In this document: one piece after another, positions 30,273 to 41,969 of the stretch
Layout: every line of letters begins with the position of its first letter
Numbering within the stretch: the first letter of the stretch is position 1
Source of the DNA: Loktanella sp. 5RATIMAR09
GTDB lineage: Bacteria > Pseudomonadota > Alphaproteobacteria > Rhodobacterales > Rhodobacteraceae
Assembly (NCBI RefSeq): GCF_001419985.1
Contig: NZ_LJAL01000003.1
Coordinates: forward strand, 1 to 64,000
Length of the DNA: 64,000 nt
Direction: 5' to 3'
Program-made: the position numbers and the translations under genes
The notes under the pieces: model-generated
Databases searched by the model: none
What the model was told of the DNA's origin: nothing
What the model saw: only the letters and a program-made list of their open reading frames with translations

Positions 30273-30638
30273 ATGTCATTCGACCCCGCAACACTGCTTT
30301 ATAACGACGCAGGCCTGATCCCCGCGATTGCGCAAGATGCCAAGACCGGCGAGGTGCTGATGATGGCATGGATGAACGCCGAGGCAGTTATGCAGACGTT
30401 GGAAACGGGGCGCGTCACCTATTGGTCGCGCTCGCGGCAGGAATTCTGGATCAAAGGGGCCACCAGCGGACACACGCAGGAATTGGTTGATTTCCGTGTC
30501 GATTGCGACCGCGATTGCCTGCTTGTGACAGTGAACCAAACCGGCCCTGCCTGTCACACTGGGCGGCGTAGCTGTTTTTATACCGCGGTGCGTGATGGCG
30601 ACGAGGTCGAGATTGCGACCCCGATGGACGCCGATTAA
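30273..30638 (+). CDS. hisI: Phosphoribosyl-AMP cyclohydrolase
   Basis: 121 residues from ATG 30273; an upstream in-frame start at 30240 adds 11 unrelated residues. Third step of histidine synthesis, opening the adenine ring of PR-AMP. Conserved metal sites are 'DCDRDCLLV' and '[15 protein letters not shown]', preceded by '[10 protein letters not shown]' and '[14 protein letters not shown]'. A stand-alone HisI without the HisE domain, as usual in this group. Its end overlaps convergent gluQRS by 4 bases. Confidence 0.96.
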   Translation: MSFDPATLLYNDAGLIPAIAQDAKTGEVLMMAWMNAEAVMQTLETGRVTYWSRSRQEFWIKGATSGHTQELVDFRVDCDRDCLLVTVNQTGPACHTGRRSCFYTAVRDGDEVEIATPMDAD

Positions 30639-31489
30639 TCGCGCCAGCCGATCATGTCCTTGATATCCTGCACGGTCGCGCCTTCCGCGCGGTATTTGGC
30701 CAGCGCCTTGGAGCGGTCGATCTTCGCCAAACGTTTGCCGCCCGCGTCCGTGATCAGCGGATGATGGTGGTAAATTGGCGTGGGATAGCCCAGCAGGTTT
30801 TGCAGCAGCACATGTAAGGGCGTCAGATCACGCAGGTCCATACCGCGCACCACATGGGTGATATTCTGCAATGCGTCGTCGTGCACACAAGCCAGATGAT
30901 AGGCCGGATCGCGCGTGTCTTTGCGCCGCAGGATCGGATCGCCAATTGTATTGATCAGCAGATCATCGGTGATCGGGATGGCGTGGGATGTGCCCGTTTC
31001 GGAATACTGCATGGGTTGGGTACACGCGGCCAAAGCCTTGCGCACATTCAGCCGCACCCCGTCACCGGGCTTTGCATCCGCCATATCCCGATGACGACAG
31101 GTGCCCGGATAAACCAACCCGTCGGCACCCGGCACGGCGCCTGCATCGCTGATCTGGCGGCGGGTGCAGCTGCAGGGATAGATCAGGCCAGCGTCGGCCA
31201 ACCGATCAAGAACCGCATCGTAATCCCCGCCATGATCTGATTGGCGGCGCACCGGCGTGGGCCAAGATAGCCCCAGCCAAGCAAGGTCTTCGTAGATGGC
31301 GGTTTCATGCGCGGGGCGGATGCGGGTGCTGTCGGTGTCCTCTATCCGCAACAGGGCGGTACCGCCCAGATCGCGCGCCACCTTCCATACTGTCAGCGCC
31401 GAATAGGCATGCCCAAGATGCAGCGGCCCAGTGGGGGAAGGGGCAAACCGTGTGATCAAGCCGCGTTTTGCACCGTTTGTCCCAGCCAC
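30635..31489 (-). CDS. gluQRS: Glutamyl-Q tRNA(Asp) synthetase
   Basis: 284 residues with a GTG start at 31489; a TTG at 31459, within the stop of trmFO, is an alternative. Truncated GluRS paralogue that puts glutamate on queuosine of tRNA-Asp. The HIGH signature appears as HLGH in [19 protein letters not shown]; zinc ligands are in YPCSCT and YPGTC; the KMSKS loop is degraded to [10 protein letters not shown]; there is no anticodon-binding domain. Overlaps the end of trmFO by 34 bases, so two tRNA-modification genes are coupled. Confidence 0.94.
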   Translation of the reverse strand: MAGTNGAKRGLITRFAPSPTGPLHLGHAYSALTVWKVARDLGGTALLRIEDTDSTRIRPAHETAIYEDLAWLGLSWPTPVRRQSDHGGDYDAVLDRLADAGLIYPCSCTRRQISDAGAVPGADGLVYPGTCRHRDMADAKPGDGVRLNVRKALAACTQPMQYSETGTSHAIPITDDLLINTIGDPILRRKDTRDPAYHLACVHDDALQNITHVVRGMDLRDLTPLHVLLQNLLGYPTPIYHHHPLITDAGGKRLAKIDRSKALAKYRAEGATVQDIKDMIGWRD

Positions 31490-32811
31490 GCTTGCCAGTC
31501 GATCTTGGCGCGGTCGGTATAGGCTTTGTAGCGGTCCTTGCGGCCTCTGCGCCCGCCTTTGACACCGTCAAGTGGCGGAAACAGCCCGAAGTTCACGTTC
31601 ATCGGCTGAAACGTTTTGGCCTCGGCCCCGCCAGTGATGTGGGTGACAAGCGCGCCCATCGCGGTCGTGTTGGGGACCGGCGCAAGGGCGTGTCCGGTCA
31701 TTTCCGCCACCGCCATGCGCCCCGCCAAAAGACCCATCGCCGCACTTTCGACATAGCCCTCAACACCAGTGATCTGGCCCGCAAAACGGATATTGGGACG
31801 GCTGCACAGGCGCATCTGATCATCAAGCAACGTGGGTGAATTGATGAAAGTGTTGCGGTGGATGCCGCCAAGCCGTGCAAATTCGGCCTCTTCCAAACCG
31901 GGAATCATTTTGAAAACAGCCTTCTGTGCGCCGTACTTCATCTTGGTCTGGAAACCCACGATATTGTAAAGCGTGCCCAGGGCATTGTCGCGGCGCAGCT
32001 GCACCACGGCATAGGGTTTGTTTTGCGGATCATGGGCGTTGGTCAGGCCCACAGGCTTCATCGGGCCAAAACGCAGGGTTTTGCGGCCGCGTTCGGCCAT
32101 CACCTCAATCGGCAAGCACCCGTCGAAATATCTGGCGGTTTCGCCTTCTTTGAACTCGGTCTTTTCGGCCTCCAATAGGGCATCAATAAACGCCTCATAC
32201 TGGGCCTTGGTCATGGGGCAATTCAGGTACGCCGTGCGCTCGGCCTCGGTTTCGCCCTTGTCATAGCGCGACTGCATCCATGCCACATCCATGTTGATGC
32301 TTTCGTGGTAAACAATCGGTGCGATGGCGTCAAAGAATGCCAAAGCCTCGGCACTGGTCTCGGCCTGAATGGCCTCGGCCAAGGCACCAGAGGTCAGCGG
32401 ACCGGTTGCGATGATCCAGTTCCCCTCGTCAGGCAGCGATGTAATCTCTTCATAAGACACGGAAATATTGGGATGCGCGGTTAGTGCGGCGGTCACGCTT
32501 TCGGCAAACGGATCACGGTCCACGGCCAGCGCGCCACCAGCGGGCAAACGGTGTTTGTACGCGGTGTTCATGATCAACCCGTTGGCCTGCATCATTTCCC
32601 AGTGCAGCAGACCCACGGCGTTTTGTTCGTGATCGTCCGAGCGGAACGAATTGGAACAGACCATTTCGCCCAGATTGCCCGTGCGATGCGCAAAGGTTTC
32701 GACCTTGGGGCGCATTTCGTGAATGACAACTTTCAGGCCCGCGTTCGCGGCCTGCCAAGCTGCCTCGGAACCGGCCATGCCGCCGCCGATGATATTGAGT
32801 GTTTTATCCAT
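31456..32811 (-). CDS. trmFO: tRNA (uracil-54-C5) methyltransferase TrmFO
   Basis: 451 residues; ATG at 32811 gives the family N-terminus '[21 protein letters not shown]', the FAD-binding Rossmann motif. An upstream start at 32859 is rejected. Further hallmarks are '[12 protein letters not shown]', '[12 protein letters not shown]' and '[20 protein letters not shown]'. Folate- and FAD-dependent formation of ribothymidine at position 54. Lies between gyrA and gluQRS on the minus strand, separated from gyrA by a strong terminator. Confidence 0.96.
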   Translation of the reverse strand: MDKTLNIIGGGMAGSEAAWQAANAGLKVVIHEMRPKVETFAHRTGNLGEMVCSNSFRSDDHEQNAVGLLHWEMMQANGLIMNTAYKHRLPAGGALAVDRDPFAESVTAALTAHPNISVSYEEITSLPDEGNWIIATGPLTSGALAEAIQAETSAEALAFFDAIAPIVYHESINMDVAWMQSRYDKGETEAERTAYLNCPMTKAQYEAFIDALLEAEKTEFKEGETARYFDGCLPIEVMAERGRKTLRFGPMKPVGLTNAHDPQNKPYAVVQLRRDNALGTLYNIVGFQTKMKYGAQKAVFKMIPGLEEAEFARLGGIHRNTFINSPTLLDDQMRLCSRPNIRFAGQITGVEGYVESAAMGLLAGRMAVAEMTGHALAPVPNTTAMGALVTHITGGAEAKTFQPMNVNFGLFPPLDGVKGGRRGRKDRYKAYTDRAKIDWQAWLGQTVQNAA

Positions 32812-32843
32812 AACCCGTGATTTAATCCGCAGACCCGCAAAAG

Positions 32844-32873
32844 AAAAGGCCCGCGACAATCTGCGGGCCTTTT
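32844..32873 (-). terminator. Rho-independent terminator of gyrA
   Basis: AAAAGGCCCGC and GCGGGCCTTTT pair around an eight-base loop, giving T-runs on the minus strand. Starts 4 bases past the gyrA stop; the symmetry lets it work in both directions. Confidence 0.9.
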
Positions 32874-32876
32874 GCG

Positions 32877-35621
<2,745 letters not shown>

Positions 35622-35755
35622 GTGATCCGCCTGTTGGTTTTTGGACTGCTACATCTGGTTAGCGATACTCTATCAGACACTTGATATGGGGTGCAATGAT
35701 GGATGCAATCAGGCGTTAGCAGCCACAGGTACATGCTGCTAATATATTGTTTTTG

Positions 35756-35783
35756 TTGACATAATTTTATCCGGTGGAATCAT
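35756..35783 (+). promoter_or_regulatory. Probable promoter of usg
   Basis: TTGACA (35756-35761), 16-base spacer, AATCAT (35778-35783), 33 bases before the ATG. The AT-rich 35622-35816 interval between gyrA and usg holds no gene. Confidence 0.4.
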
Positions 35784-35816
35784 GGAACTGGGGCACATCT
35801 GAGCGAGGGAAACACC

Positions 35817-36083
35817 ATGCCGTCAGAAACCGAGTTGATGCTGAAAGGTTACGGACTGACCACAGCCGAGATGTTCTATCACATGCCGGATTACCCGCAT
35901 GTGCTGAACACCTTTGTCTGGCAGGACTATGATCTGGCACCCGATCACGACAAGCTTTTGAATTTCATCAGCTTTTGGCGCAAAGAACTGGAAGGGCCGC
36001 TGCATTCCGTACGATTTGTCCATCGCAAGATGATCAGCCCGGGTGAATGGCGGCATGTGACAGGCGAATTTACCTATCACTAG
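35817..36083 (+). CDS. usg: Usg protein
   Basis: 88 residues, ATG at 35817. 'GYGLTTAEMFYHMPDYPHVLNTFVWQDYDLAP' and 'FWRKELEGPLHSVRFVHRKMISPGEWR' match the Usg family, named for its place next to trp genes in some alphaproteobacteria. Here no trp gene is near; it stands between gyrA and ornithine cyclodeaminase. Function unknown. Its TAG and the CTA of the next, convergent gene lie in the inverted TAGGCCCTA. Confidence 0.9.
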   Translation: MPSETELMLKGYGLTTAEMFYHMPDYPHVLNTFVWQDYDLAPDHDKLLNFISFWRKELEGPLHSVRFVHRKMISPGEWRHVTGEFTYH

Positions 36084-36086
36084 GCC

Positions 36087-36203
36087 CTAGAATTGTCCGG
36101 GCGTCGGTTGTGGAACAAGCGGAATATCACGGGCAGGCGCGTTACAGGCCGCCAGTGCGAGAAGGCCGATAAGTGCGGTCAGGAGCAGGGTGCGTTTGTG
36201 CAT
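36087..36203 (-). CDS. 38-residue lipoprotein
   Basis: 38 residues, ATG at 36203 with AAGGTAAG at good spacing. A perfect lipoprotein signal (MHKRTLLLTALIGLLALAAC, lipobox LAAC, Cys20) is followed by an 18-residue Pro-rich tail (NAPARDIPLVPQPTPGQF). No charge after Cys+1 that would argue for inner-membrane retention. Size and layout recall small lysis- or entericidin-like lipoproteins, but I do not recognise a family. Confidence 0.65.
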   Translation of the reverse strand: MHKRTLLLTALIGLLALAACNAPARDIPLVPQPTPGQF

Positions 36204-36292
36204 GAAGACTTACCTTTTTCGTTCTTTGCCTACCCTTTAATTGCAGCAAATTCTTTCGAAAAGATAGATAATGCGTCTTCACAAAAAACCGC

Positions 36293-37339
36293 CTATCCCG
36301 CGCGCTTGATCATCCCGAAAAGATCACGCGGATCATCAGGATCGGCGATCAGATCCAGATCAAGATAATAAGGCGTATCCTGTATTTTGCGGTGGACATA
36401 GCGCAGCGCGCTGAAATCCTCGATGGCGAAACCGACACCGTCAAAAAGTGTCACTTCGCTGGCTGATTTGCGCCCCGTTTGTGCCCCTGTGATGACCTGC
36501 CAAAGCTCGGTGACGGGGTGATCCTCGGGCATCTGCTGAATTTCACCTTCAATTCGCGTTTGCGGGGGGTATTCCACAAAAATCGAAGACCGCGCCACGA
36601 TATCGCGGTGCAATTCCGTCTTGCCGGGGCAATCACCGCCAATGGCATTAATATGCACGCCCGCACCGACCATGTTATCGGTCAGGATCGTTTGCATGTC
36701 TTTGTCGGCGGTCGCCACAGTGATCACATCGGCACCTTCAATCGCCTCTTCCGGCGTGCTGCAAGGGGTGATGTGAAAGCCAAGCCCCGCGAGGTTTTTC
36801 ATACATTTTTCGGTCGCGGCACTGTCGATATCATAAAGCCGGATATTTTCGATGCCGCAAACGGCCTTGATCGCGAGGCACTGAAATTCCGATTGCGCCC
36901 CATTGCCGATCATCGCCATCGTATTGGCGTCAGGGGACGCCAGATGTTTCGTTGCGACGGCCGACATGGCACCGGTGCGCAGGGCGGTCAGAATCGTCAT
37001 TTCGGAAAAGAGTAGCGGGTAGCCGCTATAGACGTCCGAGAGGACACCAAAGGCGGTGACCGTTTGCAGGCCCTCTTTCATGTTCTTGGGGTGGCCGTTG
37101 ACGTATTTGAAGCCGTAGAATTTGCCATCGGACGTTGGCATCAATTCGATGACACCCACGTCCGAGTGGCTGCCCACACGTGGCGTTTTGTCAAACAACT
37201 CCCAGCGCGCGAAATCCGCTTCGATCTCGGCGGCGAGATCGGCCAGAAATGCCTCGATCCCGATGTGATGCACCAGACGCATCATGTTATCGACGCTGAC
37301 AAAGGGCACCATGGCCCGCTGCGATGCTTTCAAGCTCAT
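36293..37339 (-). CDS. ocd: Ornithine cyclodeaminase
   Basis: 348 residues. Converts ornithine to proline and ammonia with NAD. The Rossmann stretch reads 'TMAMIGNGAQSEFQCLA' and 'IRLYDIDSAATEKCMKNL', preceded by 'LLFSEMTILTALRTGAMSAVATKHLA'; 'HINAIGGDCPGKTEL' holds the catalytic Asp. Overlaps arginase by 4 bases (ATGA), so arginine goes to ornithine and on to proline in one operon. The divergent Lrp regulator upstream probably controls both. Confidence 0.95.
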   Translation of the reverse strand: MSLKASQRAMVPFVSVDNMMRLVHHIGIEAFLADLAAEIEADFARWELFDKTPRVGSHSDVGVIELMPTSDGKFYGFKYVNGHPKNMKEGLQTVTAFGVLSDVYSGYPLLFSEMTILTALRTGAMSAVATKHLASPDANTMAMIGNGAQSEFQCLAIKAVCGIENIRLYDIDSAATEKCMKNLAGLGFHITPCSTPEEAIEGADVITVATADKDMQTILTDNMVGAGVHINAIGGDCPGKTELHRDIVARSSIFVEYPPQTRIEGEIQQMPEDHPVTELWQVITGAQTGRKSASEVTLFDGVGFAIEDFSALRYVHRKIQDTPYYLDLDLIADPDDPRDLFGMIKRAG

Positions 37340-38265
37340 TTTTTGTCTCGTGTTGGGCGGTCAAAGACGCGACGGCCAAGAAGGGATGCGGTCAAATCGA
37401 CCATCAGGTTCGCGGTGGTGCCACGGTCATCAAGGAAGGGGTTCAATTCAACAAGGTCGAGCGAGGTGACAAGTTCACTGTCCGACAGGATCTCCATCAC
37501 CAGATGTCCTTCGCGCACTGTGGCACCGCCCGGTACGGTGGTGCCGACGGCAGGGGCGACAGACGGATCCAGAAAATCGACGTCCAGCGATACATGCAGC
37601 ATGCCATCCACGGCCGCGACACGTTCGAGGAACGCCTTGAGCGGGGTGCTTATTCCTTCTTCGTCAATGCGGCGCATATCGACCAGTTCGACATCACCGC
37701 CCGCAAGAACCGCATGTTCGGCCTCATCGACCGAACGCAGACCGATCATGCAGATGTTCTGTGTCTCAACCTTGGCGGGCAGGGGCGGGAAGGCATCGAA
37801 CCCGTCGCGTCCTGTCACGTAACCCACAGGTGTTCCGTGCAAATTGCCGCTGTCAGAGGTATCGGGCGTGTGAATGTCGCTATGGGCGTCCAGCCAGAGC
37901 GCAAAGAACGGACGCGCCATCTTTTGCGCGTGCGCGGCCATGCCGGCCACGGTGCCTGCGGCCAAGGCGTGATCACCGCCAAGGAAAATCGGCATCCCGC
38001 GCGGGGCTGCCTCTTGGGCGGCGGCCATCAGGGTCTGGGTCCAGCCAACATTTTCCGCCAGCTTATGCACCAGCGGGTTTTTCGGGGCGGCGACGGTAAT
38101 ATCGGCCGGTGCCAGATTACCGATATCTTCGACCGTATGACCAAGTTTCCTGATCGCCTCGGCGATGCCGGCGGTGCGGTAGGCGTCGGGTCCCATCAGG
38201 CAGCCTTGGCGACGTTTGCCACAGTCTACAGGGGCGCCAATCAATATGCAGTGTTTTTGTGTCAT
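37336..38265 (-). CDS. rocF: Arginase
   Basis: 309 residues; ATG at 38265 (MTQKHCILIGAPVDCG) is preferred over a start 24 residues upstream. The manganese ligands lie in GGDHALAAG, LDAHSDIHT and SLDVDFLDPSVAP, the three arginase signatures. Hydrolyses arginine to ornithine and urea. First gene of the rocF-ocd operon, 86 bases from the divergent Lrp gene. Confidence 0.95.
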   Translation of the reverse strand: MTQKHCILIGAPVDCGKRRQGCLMGPDAYRTAGIAEAIRKLGHTVEDIGNLAPADITVAAPKNPLVHKLAENVGWTQTLMAAAQEAAPRGMPIFLGGDHALAAGTVAGMAAHAQKMARPFFALWLDAHSDIHTPDTSDSGNLHGTPVGYVTGRDGFDAFPPLPAKVETQNICMIGLRSVDEAEHAVLAGGDVELVDMRRIDEEGISTPLKAFLERVAAVDGMLHVSLDVDFLDPSVAPAVGTTVPGGATVREGHLVMEILSDSELVTSLDLVELNPFLDDRGTTANLMVDLTASLLGRRVFDRPTRDKK

Positions 38266-38351
38266 GCTCAGAGTGTTGCCCAAAACAGGGGGTGGGTTAA
38301 GCCTGCAAATTGTGCAAAATGTAAAAGGATTGGACAAAATGGATAATGTGA

Positions 38352-38771
38352 ATGGACGAATTGGATGCTCACCTGATCGCAGCGCTGAAACGCAACGGGC
38401 GTGCCGCGCTGTCAGAGCTTGCCGCGCAGCTTGGCGTCACCCGCAGCACGGTGCGCGTGCGTCTTGACCGGTTGGTCCAAGGGGGCGAGATCGCAGGGTT
38501 TACGGTGCTGACACGGTCAGACGTGCGGCCGGACCCCGTACGAGGTCTGATGATGCTGGAGATTGCTGGGCGCGGGGCCGAAAAGGTAATGAAGCAACTG
38601 CAAAGGATGCCAGAGGTGCAGGCCGTCCATTCCACGAATGGCACATGGGATCTGATTGCCGAGATCGGGACCGACACGTTGGAAACATTCGATCAGGCGC
38701 TGTTTGCGATCCGGCGTCTGGACGGCGTCACGCGGTCCGAGACGAACCTTTTGTTGTCGACGCGCCGCTAA
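38352..38771 (+). CDS. Lrp/AsnC-family regulator
   Basis: 139 residues. N-terminal helix-turn-helix 'DELDAHLIAALKRNGRAALSELAAQLGVTRSTVRVRLDRL' and a C-terminal RAM ligand domain ('VQAVHSTNGTWDLIAEIGTDTLETFDQAL'). By position, divergent from rocF-ocd, it is most likely the arginine- or ornithine-responsive regulator of that operon. Its last 44 bases overlap convergent dsbB. Confidence 0.93.
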   Translation: MDELDAHLIAALKRNGRAALSELAAQLGVTRSTVRVRLDRLVQGGEIAGFTVLTRSDVRPDPVRGLMMLEIAGRGAEKVMKQLQRMPEVQAVHSTNGTWDLIAEIGTDTLETFDQALFAIRRLDGVTRSETNLLLSTRR

Positions 38772-39219
38772 GACGGACTGCCATGATCCAACCGATCACC
38801 AGACAAAGCGAGAAAATCGCGTTCCAGCTTGCCATCGAGAGCGAAAACAGCTCCCAGCTGACCTCATCGCACATCACAATGCGCGGGCCTGTCACGGTGA
38901 GCAGGTCTGCACCGCTCAGACCTTCAAGGCTGATCGCACCGGTACAGCTGCTGGGGCCTTCCCACCAGTCACGTTCTACGCCGGTATGGAACACGCCGAT
39001 CGCTGCAGTTGTTGCGGCTGCAAGTGCCCCGAGCAAAGGCAGAACACGGCCCGGAAACCGCAACGCCAACACACCGATCAGGATAGCGGCTGCATGGGGC
39101 CAGCGTTGCCACAGGCACATCGCGCAGGGCGGATAGCCAAGCGCCTGAAACAGGAAAGCGCCTGCCAGCAATGCGGCAGATCCACCCGCAGACAACAAGA
39201 TCATCAGGTTTCTGGTCAT
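38728..39219 (-). CDS. dsbB: Disulfide bond formation protein B
   Basis: 163 residues, ATG at 39219. Four membrane helices; the first periplasmic loop has CxxC in YPPCAMCLWQRWPH, the second a Cys pair (SSCTG and IVMCDEV) as in DsbB, which reoxidises DsbA using ubiquinone. Overlaps the VTT-domain gene by 4 bases (ATGA) in one operon. Confidence 0.93.
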   Translation of the reverse strand: MTRNLMILLSAGGSAALLAGAFLFQALGYPPCAMCLWQRWPHAAAILIGVLALRFPGRVLPLLGALAAATTAAIGVFHTGVERDWWEGPSSCTGAISLEGLSGADLLTVTGPRIVMCDEVSWELFSLSMASWNAIFSLCLVIGWIMAVRLSGASTTKGSSRTA

Positions 39220-39794
39220 AACAGCCCTATCATAGCGAATCCCCCGATCAGGAGCACGCAAAATACGATGAACACCAATCCGAGCCGACGTTCGATAAAG
39301 TCGCGGATCGGTGCGCCGAATTTCCACAAAAGTGCGGCGACAAGGAAGAACCTGAGCGCGCGCGCAAAAATGGAAGACACAATAAAGACCGACAAGGGCA
39401 GGCCGGTGACACCGGAGGCGATCGTAATCACCTTGAACGGCAAGAAGGTCACACCCGCCACCACCACGGCCCATGCGCCATATTCGTTAAACACCGCCGA
39501 CATCTCGGCGAAACTGGCGTCTTTGCCATAAAGCGCAAGGATCGGCTGGCCGATCGTTTCCATCAGTACAGCACCGATGTAATAGCCGAAAAGACCACCC
39601 GCGACAGATGCAACGGTGGCGATAGCCGCAATCACAAATGCGCGCGAAGGCCGCGCAATAATCATCGGGATCATCAGCACATCAGGCGGGATGGGAAAAA
39701 ACGAGGACTCAATAAAGGACACAAACGCCAGAACCCAAAGGGCATAGGGCGATTGCGCGCTCGATATGGTCCAGTTGTAAAGCCTGCGTAACAT
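39216..39794 (-). CDS. YqaA/DedA-like membrane protein (VTT domain)
   Basis: 192 residues, ATG at 39794. Hydrophobic throughout, with 'FIESSFFPIPPDVLMIPMII', 'GGLFGYYIGAVLMETIG' and 'FLPFKVITIASGVTGLPLSVF', the VTT-domain signature of the YqaA branch of the DedA superfamily. Family members move lipids or act in envelope homeostasis. Upstream partner of dsbB; divergent from the metallopeptidase gene by 110 bases. Confidence 0.9.
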   Translation of the reverse strand: MLRRLYNWTISSAQSPYALWVLAFVSFIESSFFPIPPDVLMIPMIIARPSRAFVIAAIATVASVAGGLFGYYIGAVLMETIGQPILALYGKDASFAEMSAVFNEYGAWAVVVAGVTFLPFKVITIASGVTGLPLSVFIVSSIFARALRFFLVAALLWKFGAPIRDFIERRLGLVFIVFCVLLIGGFAMIGLL

Positions 39795-39904
39795 CGTCTG
39801 CCCGGTCGTTTTCTGCCTTAGGCCACGAAGCGCCGCTATCGTCAAGCTTGCGTCGTTGAGGGGAGTATCTAAACTGTTGGCAAATGCCCGGCAGGAGATA
39901 ACCG

Positions 39905-40756
39905 ATGAAGTGGCAGGGACGACGTGGAAGCGGCAATGTCGAAGACCGTCGGCGGCGCAGCGGCACCCGGCGGGCAGGGGGGATCGGGGGTGTCGCAGGG
40001 GTCCTGATTTTGCTTGCAGGCCTCTATTTCGGGGTGGACACGAGCCAACTGGTCGATCTGGGCGGCGCGGGTGTGCAGAGCAGCGCAGAATCCGAAATCA
40101 CACCCGCCGATGAACGTGCGGCACAGTTCGTGTCGGTCACGCTTGCGGATACAGAAGAGGTCTGGACCGATATTTTCGCGCGCCAGCTCGGGCAGACTTA
40201 TGATCCGCCGACGCTCGTGCTGTTCAAGGGTCAGACGCGTTCGGCCTGTGGCGGGGCATCTGCGGCAACCGGTCCATTCTATTGCCCGCCGGAACGCAAG
40301 GCTTTTCTCGACACGGCCTTCTTTACGACAATGGAGGATCGTCTGGGCGCCGGTGGAGACTTTGCCGCCGCTTATGTGGTCGCCCATGAAGTCGCCCATC
40401 ATGTGCAGAACGAATTGGGCATCCTCGGTCAGGTCAACCAGATGCGCGCGCAAATGAGCGCGGCTGATTCCAATGCCATGTCCGTGAGGGTCGAGCTTCA
40501 GGCGGATTGCTTTTCAGGGATATGGGCCCGCATGGCGCAGGAAAAATTCGGCAGCCTTGAACGCGGTGATATTGCCGAGGCGATGAACGCCGCTGCACAA
40601 ATCGGCGATGACACCCTGCAACGCAATGCAGGGCAGCGTGTGCGACCCCACACCTTTACCCATGGTACCAGCGAACAGCGGCAGCGCTGGTTCCAGCGTG
40701 GATTGGACAGCGGCAACCTTGCGGATTGCGATACGTTTTCCACCAGCAGATTGTAG
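39905..40756 (+). CDS. Neutral zinc metallopeptidase (YpfJ family)
   Basis: 283 residues. Arg-rich N-terminus, a membrane anchor at about 27-43 (GIGGVAGVLILLAGLYFGV), then the peptidase domain with HEVAHH, the conserved 'RSACGGASAATGPFYCPPERK' and 'VRVELQADCFSGIWA', and C-terminal 'HTFTHGTSEQRQRWFQRGL'. This is the YpfJ/putative neutral zinc metallopeptidase family; the substrate is unknown. Probably inner-membrane anchored and facing the periplasm. Confidence 0.93.
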   Translation: MKWQGRRGSGNVEDRRRRSGTRRAGGIGGVAGVLILLAGLYFGVDTSQLVDLGGAGVQSSAESEITPADERAAQFVSVTLADTEEVWTDIFARQLGQTYDPPTLVLFKGQTRSACGGASAATGPFYCPPERKAFLDTAFFTTMEDRLGAGGDFAAAYVVAHEVAHHVQNELGILGQVNQMRAQMSAADSNAMSVRVELQADCFSGIWARMAQEKFGSLERGDIAEAMNAAAQIGDDTLQRNAGQRVRPHTFTHGTSEQRQRWFQRGLDSGNLADCDTFSTSRL

Positions 40757-40805
40757 TAAATCGCGATTGACGCGCCGCGGCTTGCACATTAGGAGAAGCG
40801 CTGTT

Positions 40806-40891
40806 GCCGATGTGGCGGAATGGTAGACGCAGGGGATTCAAAATCCCCCGATAGCAATATCGTGAGAGTTCGAGTCTCTCCATCGGCACCA
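40806..40891 (+). tRNA. tRNA-Leu (CAA)
   Basis: 86 bases. Acceptor strands GCCGATG (40806-40812) and CATCGGC (40881-40887), discriminator A and encoded CCA. The anticodon loop TTCAAAA reads leucine UUG, and a long variable arm is present as in class II tRNAs. The T-arm GAGAGTTCGAGTCTCTC is perfect. Confidence 0.96.
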
Positions 40892-41270
40892 CTGGTCTTG
40901 CTTGTATGACCGGTCCGCGTTTCTCCACCAAGGGTTGTGACTTTCTGCAGGAAAGACACAACATGAGCATATTTTAGCCAAATTTATAATGTTAGGTGCC
41001 CAAGGGTCTTTCCTTTAACGGATGATCTATGTCTTTGTGCGTACATAGTATTTTGGCCGTTGGGACGCCTGCAAAATCTCGATTGTGGCGCGCTCAGAAT
41101 AGACAAGAGGCAGAGGTCGGGGACCGGATGCTGGCTTGTCGAGCTGCGCGGTAATAATGGCCTGCGTATGGGCGTGGTTAGTGAGTTGGAATTGCAAGGG
41201 CCCATTGTTGGGGCCGCCGCAACGATGAGAAGAGTGGTTGGATGCCCGTGGTTTTTGAGGCTGGTTTGAA
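40892..41270 (+). other. 379-base non-coding interval after tRNA-Leu
   Basis: No gene I can support. It is more AT-rich near the tRNA and has a TATAAT at 40985-40990 without a matching -35 box. A 69-codon frame (41060-41269) lacks any family likeness or a convincing ribosome-binding site. I looked for a repeated tRNA 3' end marking an integration site and saw none. Confidence 0.6.
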
Positions 41271-41969
41271 ATGACACGTGACACGCACAACAGGCTGTCA
41301 TCCACCATAGATGCCAACAATCCGGATTCGGATGCAGGCACTGGTTGTCCCACCACCTTGCCCGAAGCCACGCGCGTTGTTCCATGTTTTACACCGGGAA
41401 CACTGATCGCAACCCCTCGGGGCGAAGTAGCGGTTGAAACGCTAAAGGCAGGTGACCGTATTCTGACCCGCGATAATGGGATTCAAGTGATAAACTGGGT
41501 CGGTCAAAAGCGGCTCGATTTTATGGAACTGAAAAAAGCACCGCAACTGCGCCCGATCGTCATTGCCGCTGGCGCGCTTGGCGACGGGATGCCGGAACGG
41601 GACATGATGGTGTCGCCCACACACCGGATGCTGATCACGTCGCACAAGGCCGAACTTTATTTTGGCCAATCCGAGATTTTGATACCCGCCAAATATATGT
41701 TGGATTTAGCGGGGGTCTCGGTCTCGGATCAGCCCTATGTCACCTACGTTCACATGATGTGCGACAATCACGAGATCGTTCTGGCAGACGGCGCTTGGAG
41801 CGAGAGCTTCCAGCCTGGCGACCACACCCTGAAAGGCTTTGACGCGGATCAGCGCGAAGAGCTCTTTACGCTCTTCCCCGAGTTGGCAACCGACGCGGGG
41901 CTTGCCGCCTATCGTGCCGCACGTCGGACGTTGGGCAAGCGCGAAGCGGCCCTACTGTTCAAGTCCTGA
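41271..41969 (+). CDS. Hint-domain protein
   Basis: 232 residues. Begins with about 35 polar residues, then the Hint (hedgehog/intein) fold: 'VVPCFTPGTLIATPRGEVAVETLKAGDRILTRDNG' with Cys as possible self-cleavage nucleophile, 'MMVSPTHRMLI' as block B, and 'YVHMMCDNHEIVLADGAWSESFQPGD' near the end. The C-terminal His-Asn of splicing inteins is absent, so at most N-terminal cleavage would be possible. Such proteins are common in Rhodobacterales, often in Ca-binding exoproteins; here the domain stands almost alone without RTX repeats. Confidence 0.85.
   Translation: MTRDTHNRLSSTIDANNPDSDAGTGCPTTLPEATRVVPCFTPGTLIATPRGEVAVETLKAGDRILTRDNGIQVINWVGQKRLDFMELKKAPQLRPIVIAAGALGDGMPERDMMVSPTHRMLITSHKAELYFGQSEILIPAKYMLDLAGVSVSDQPYVTYVHMMCDNHEIVLADGAWSESFQPGDHTLKGFDADQREELFTLFPELATDAGLAAYRAARRTLGKREAALLFKS

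Noticed and set aside
40984..41385. Minus-strand frames in the gap after tRNA-Leu
   Set aside because: Overlap the start of the Hint gene, lack ribosome-binding sites and show no family likeness.
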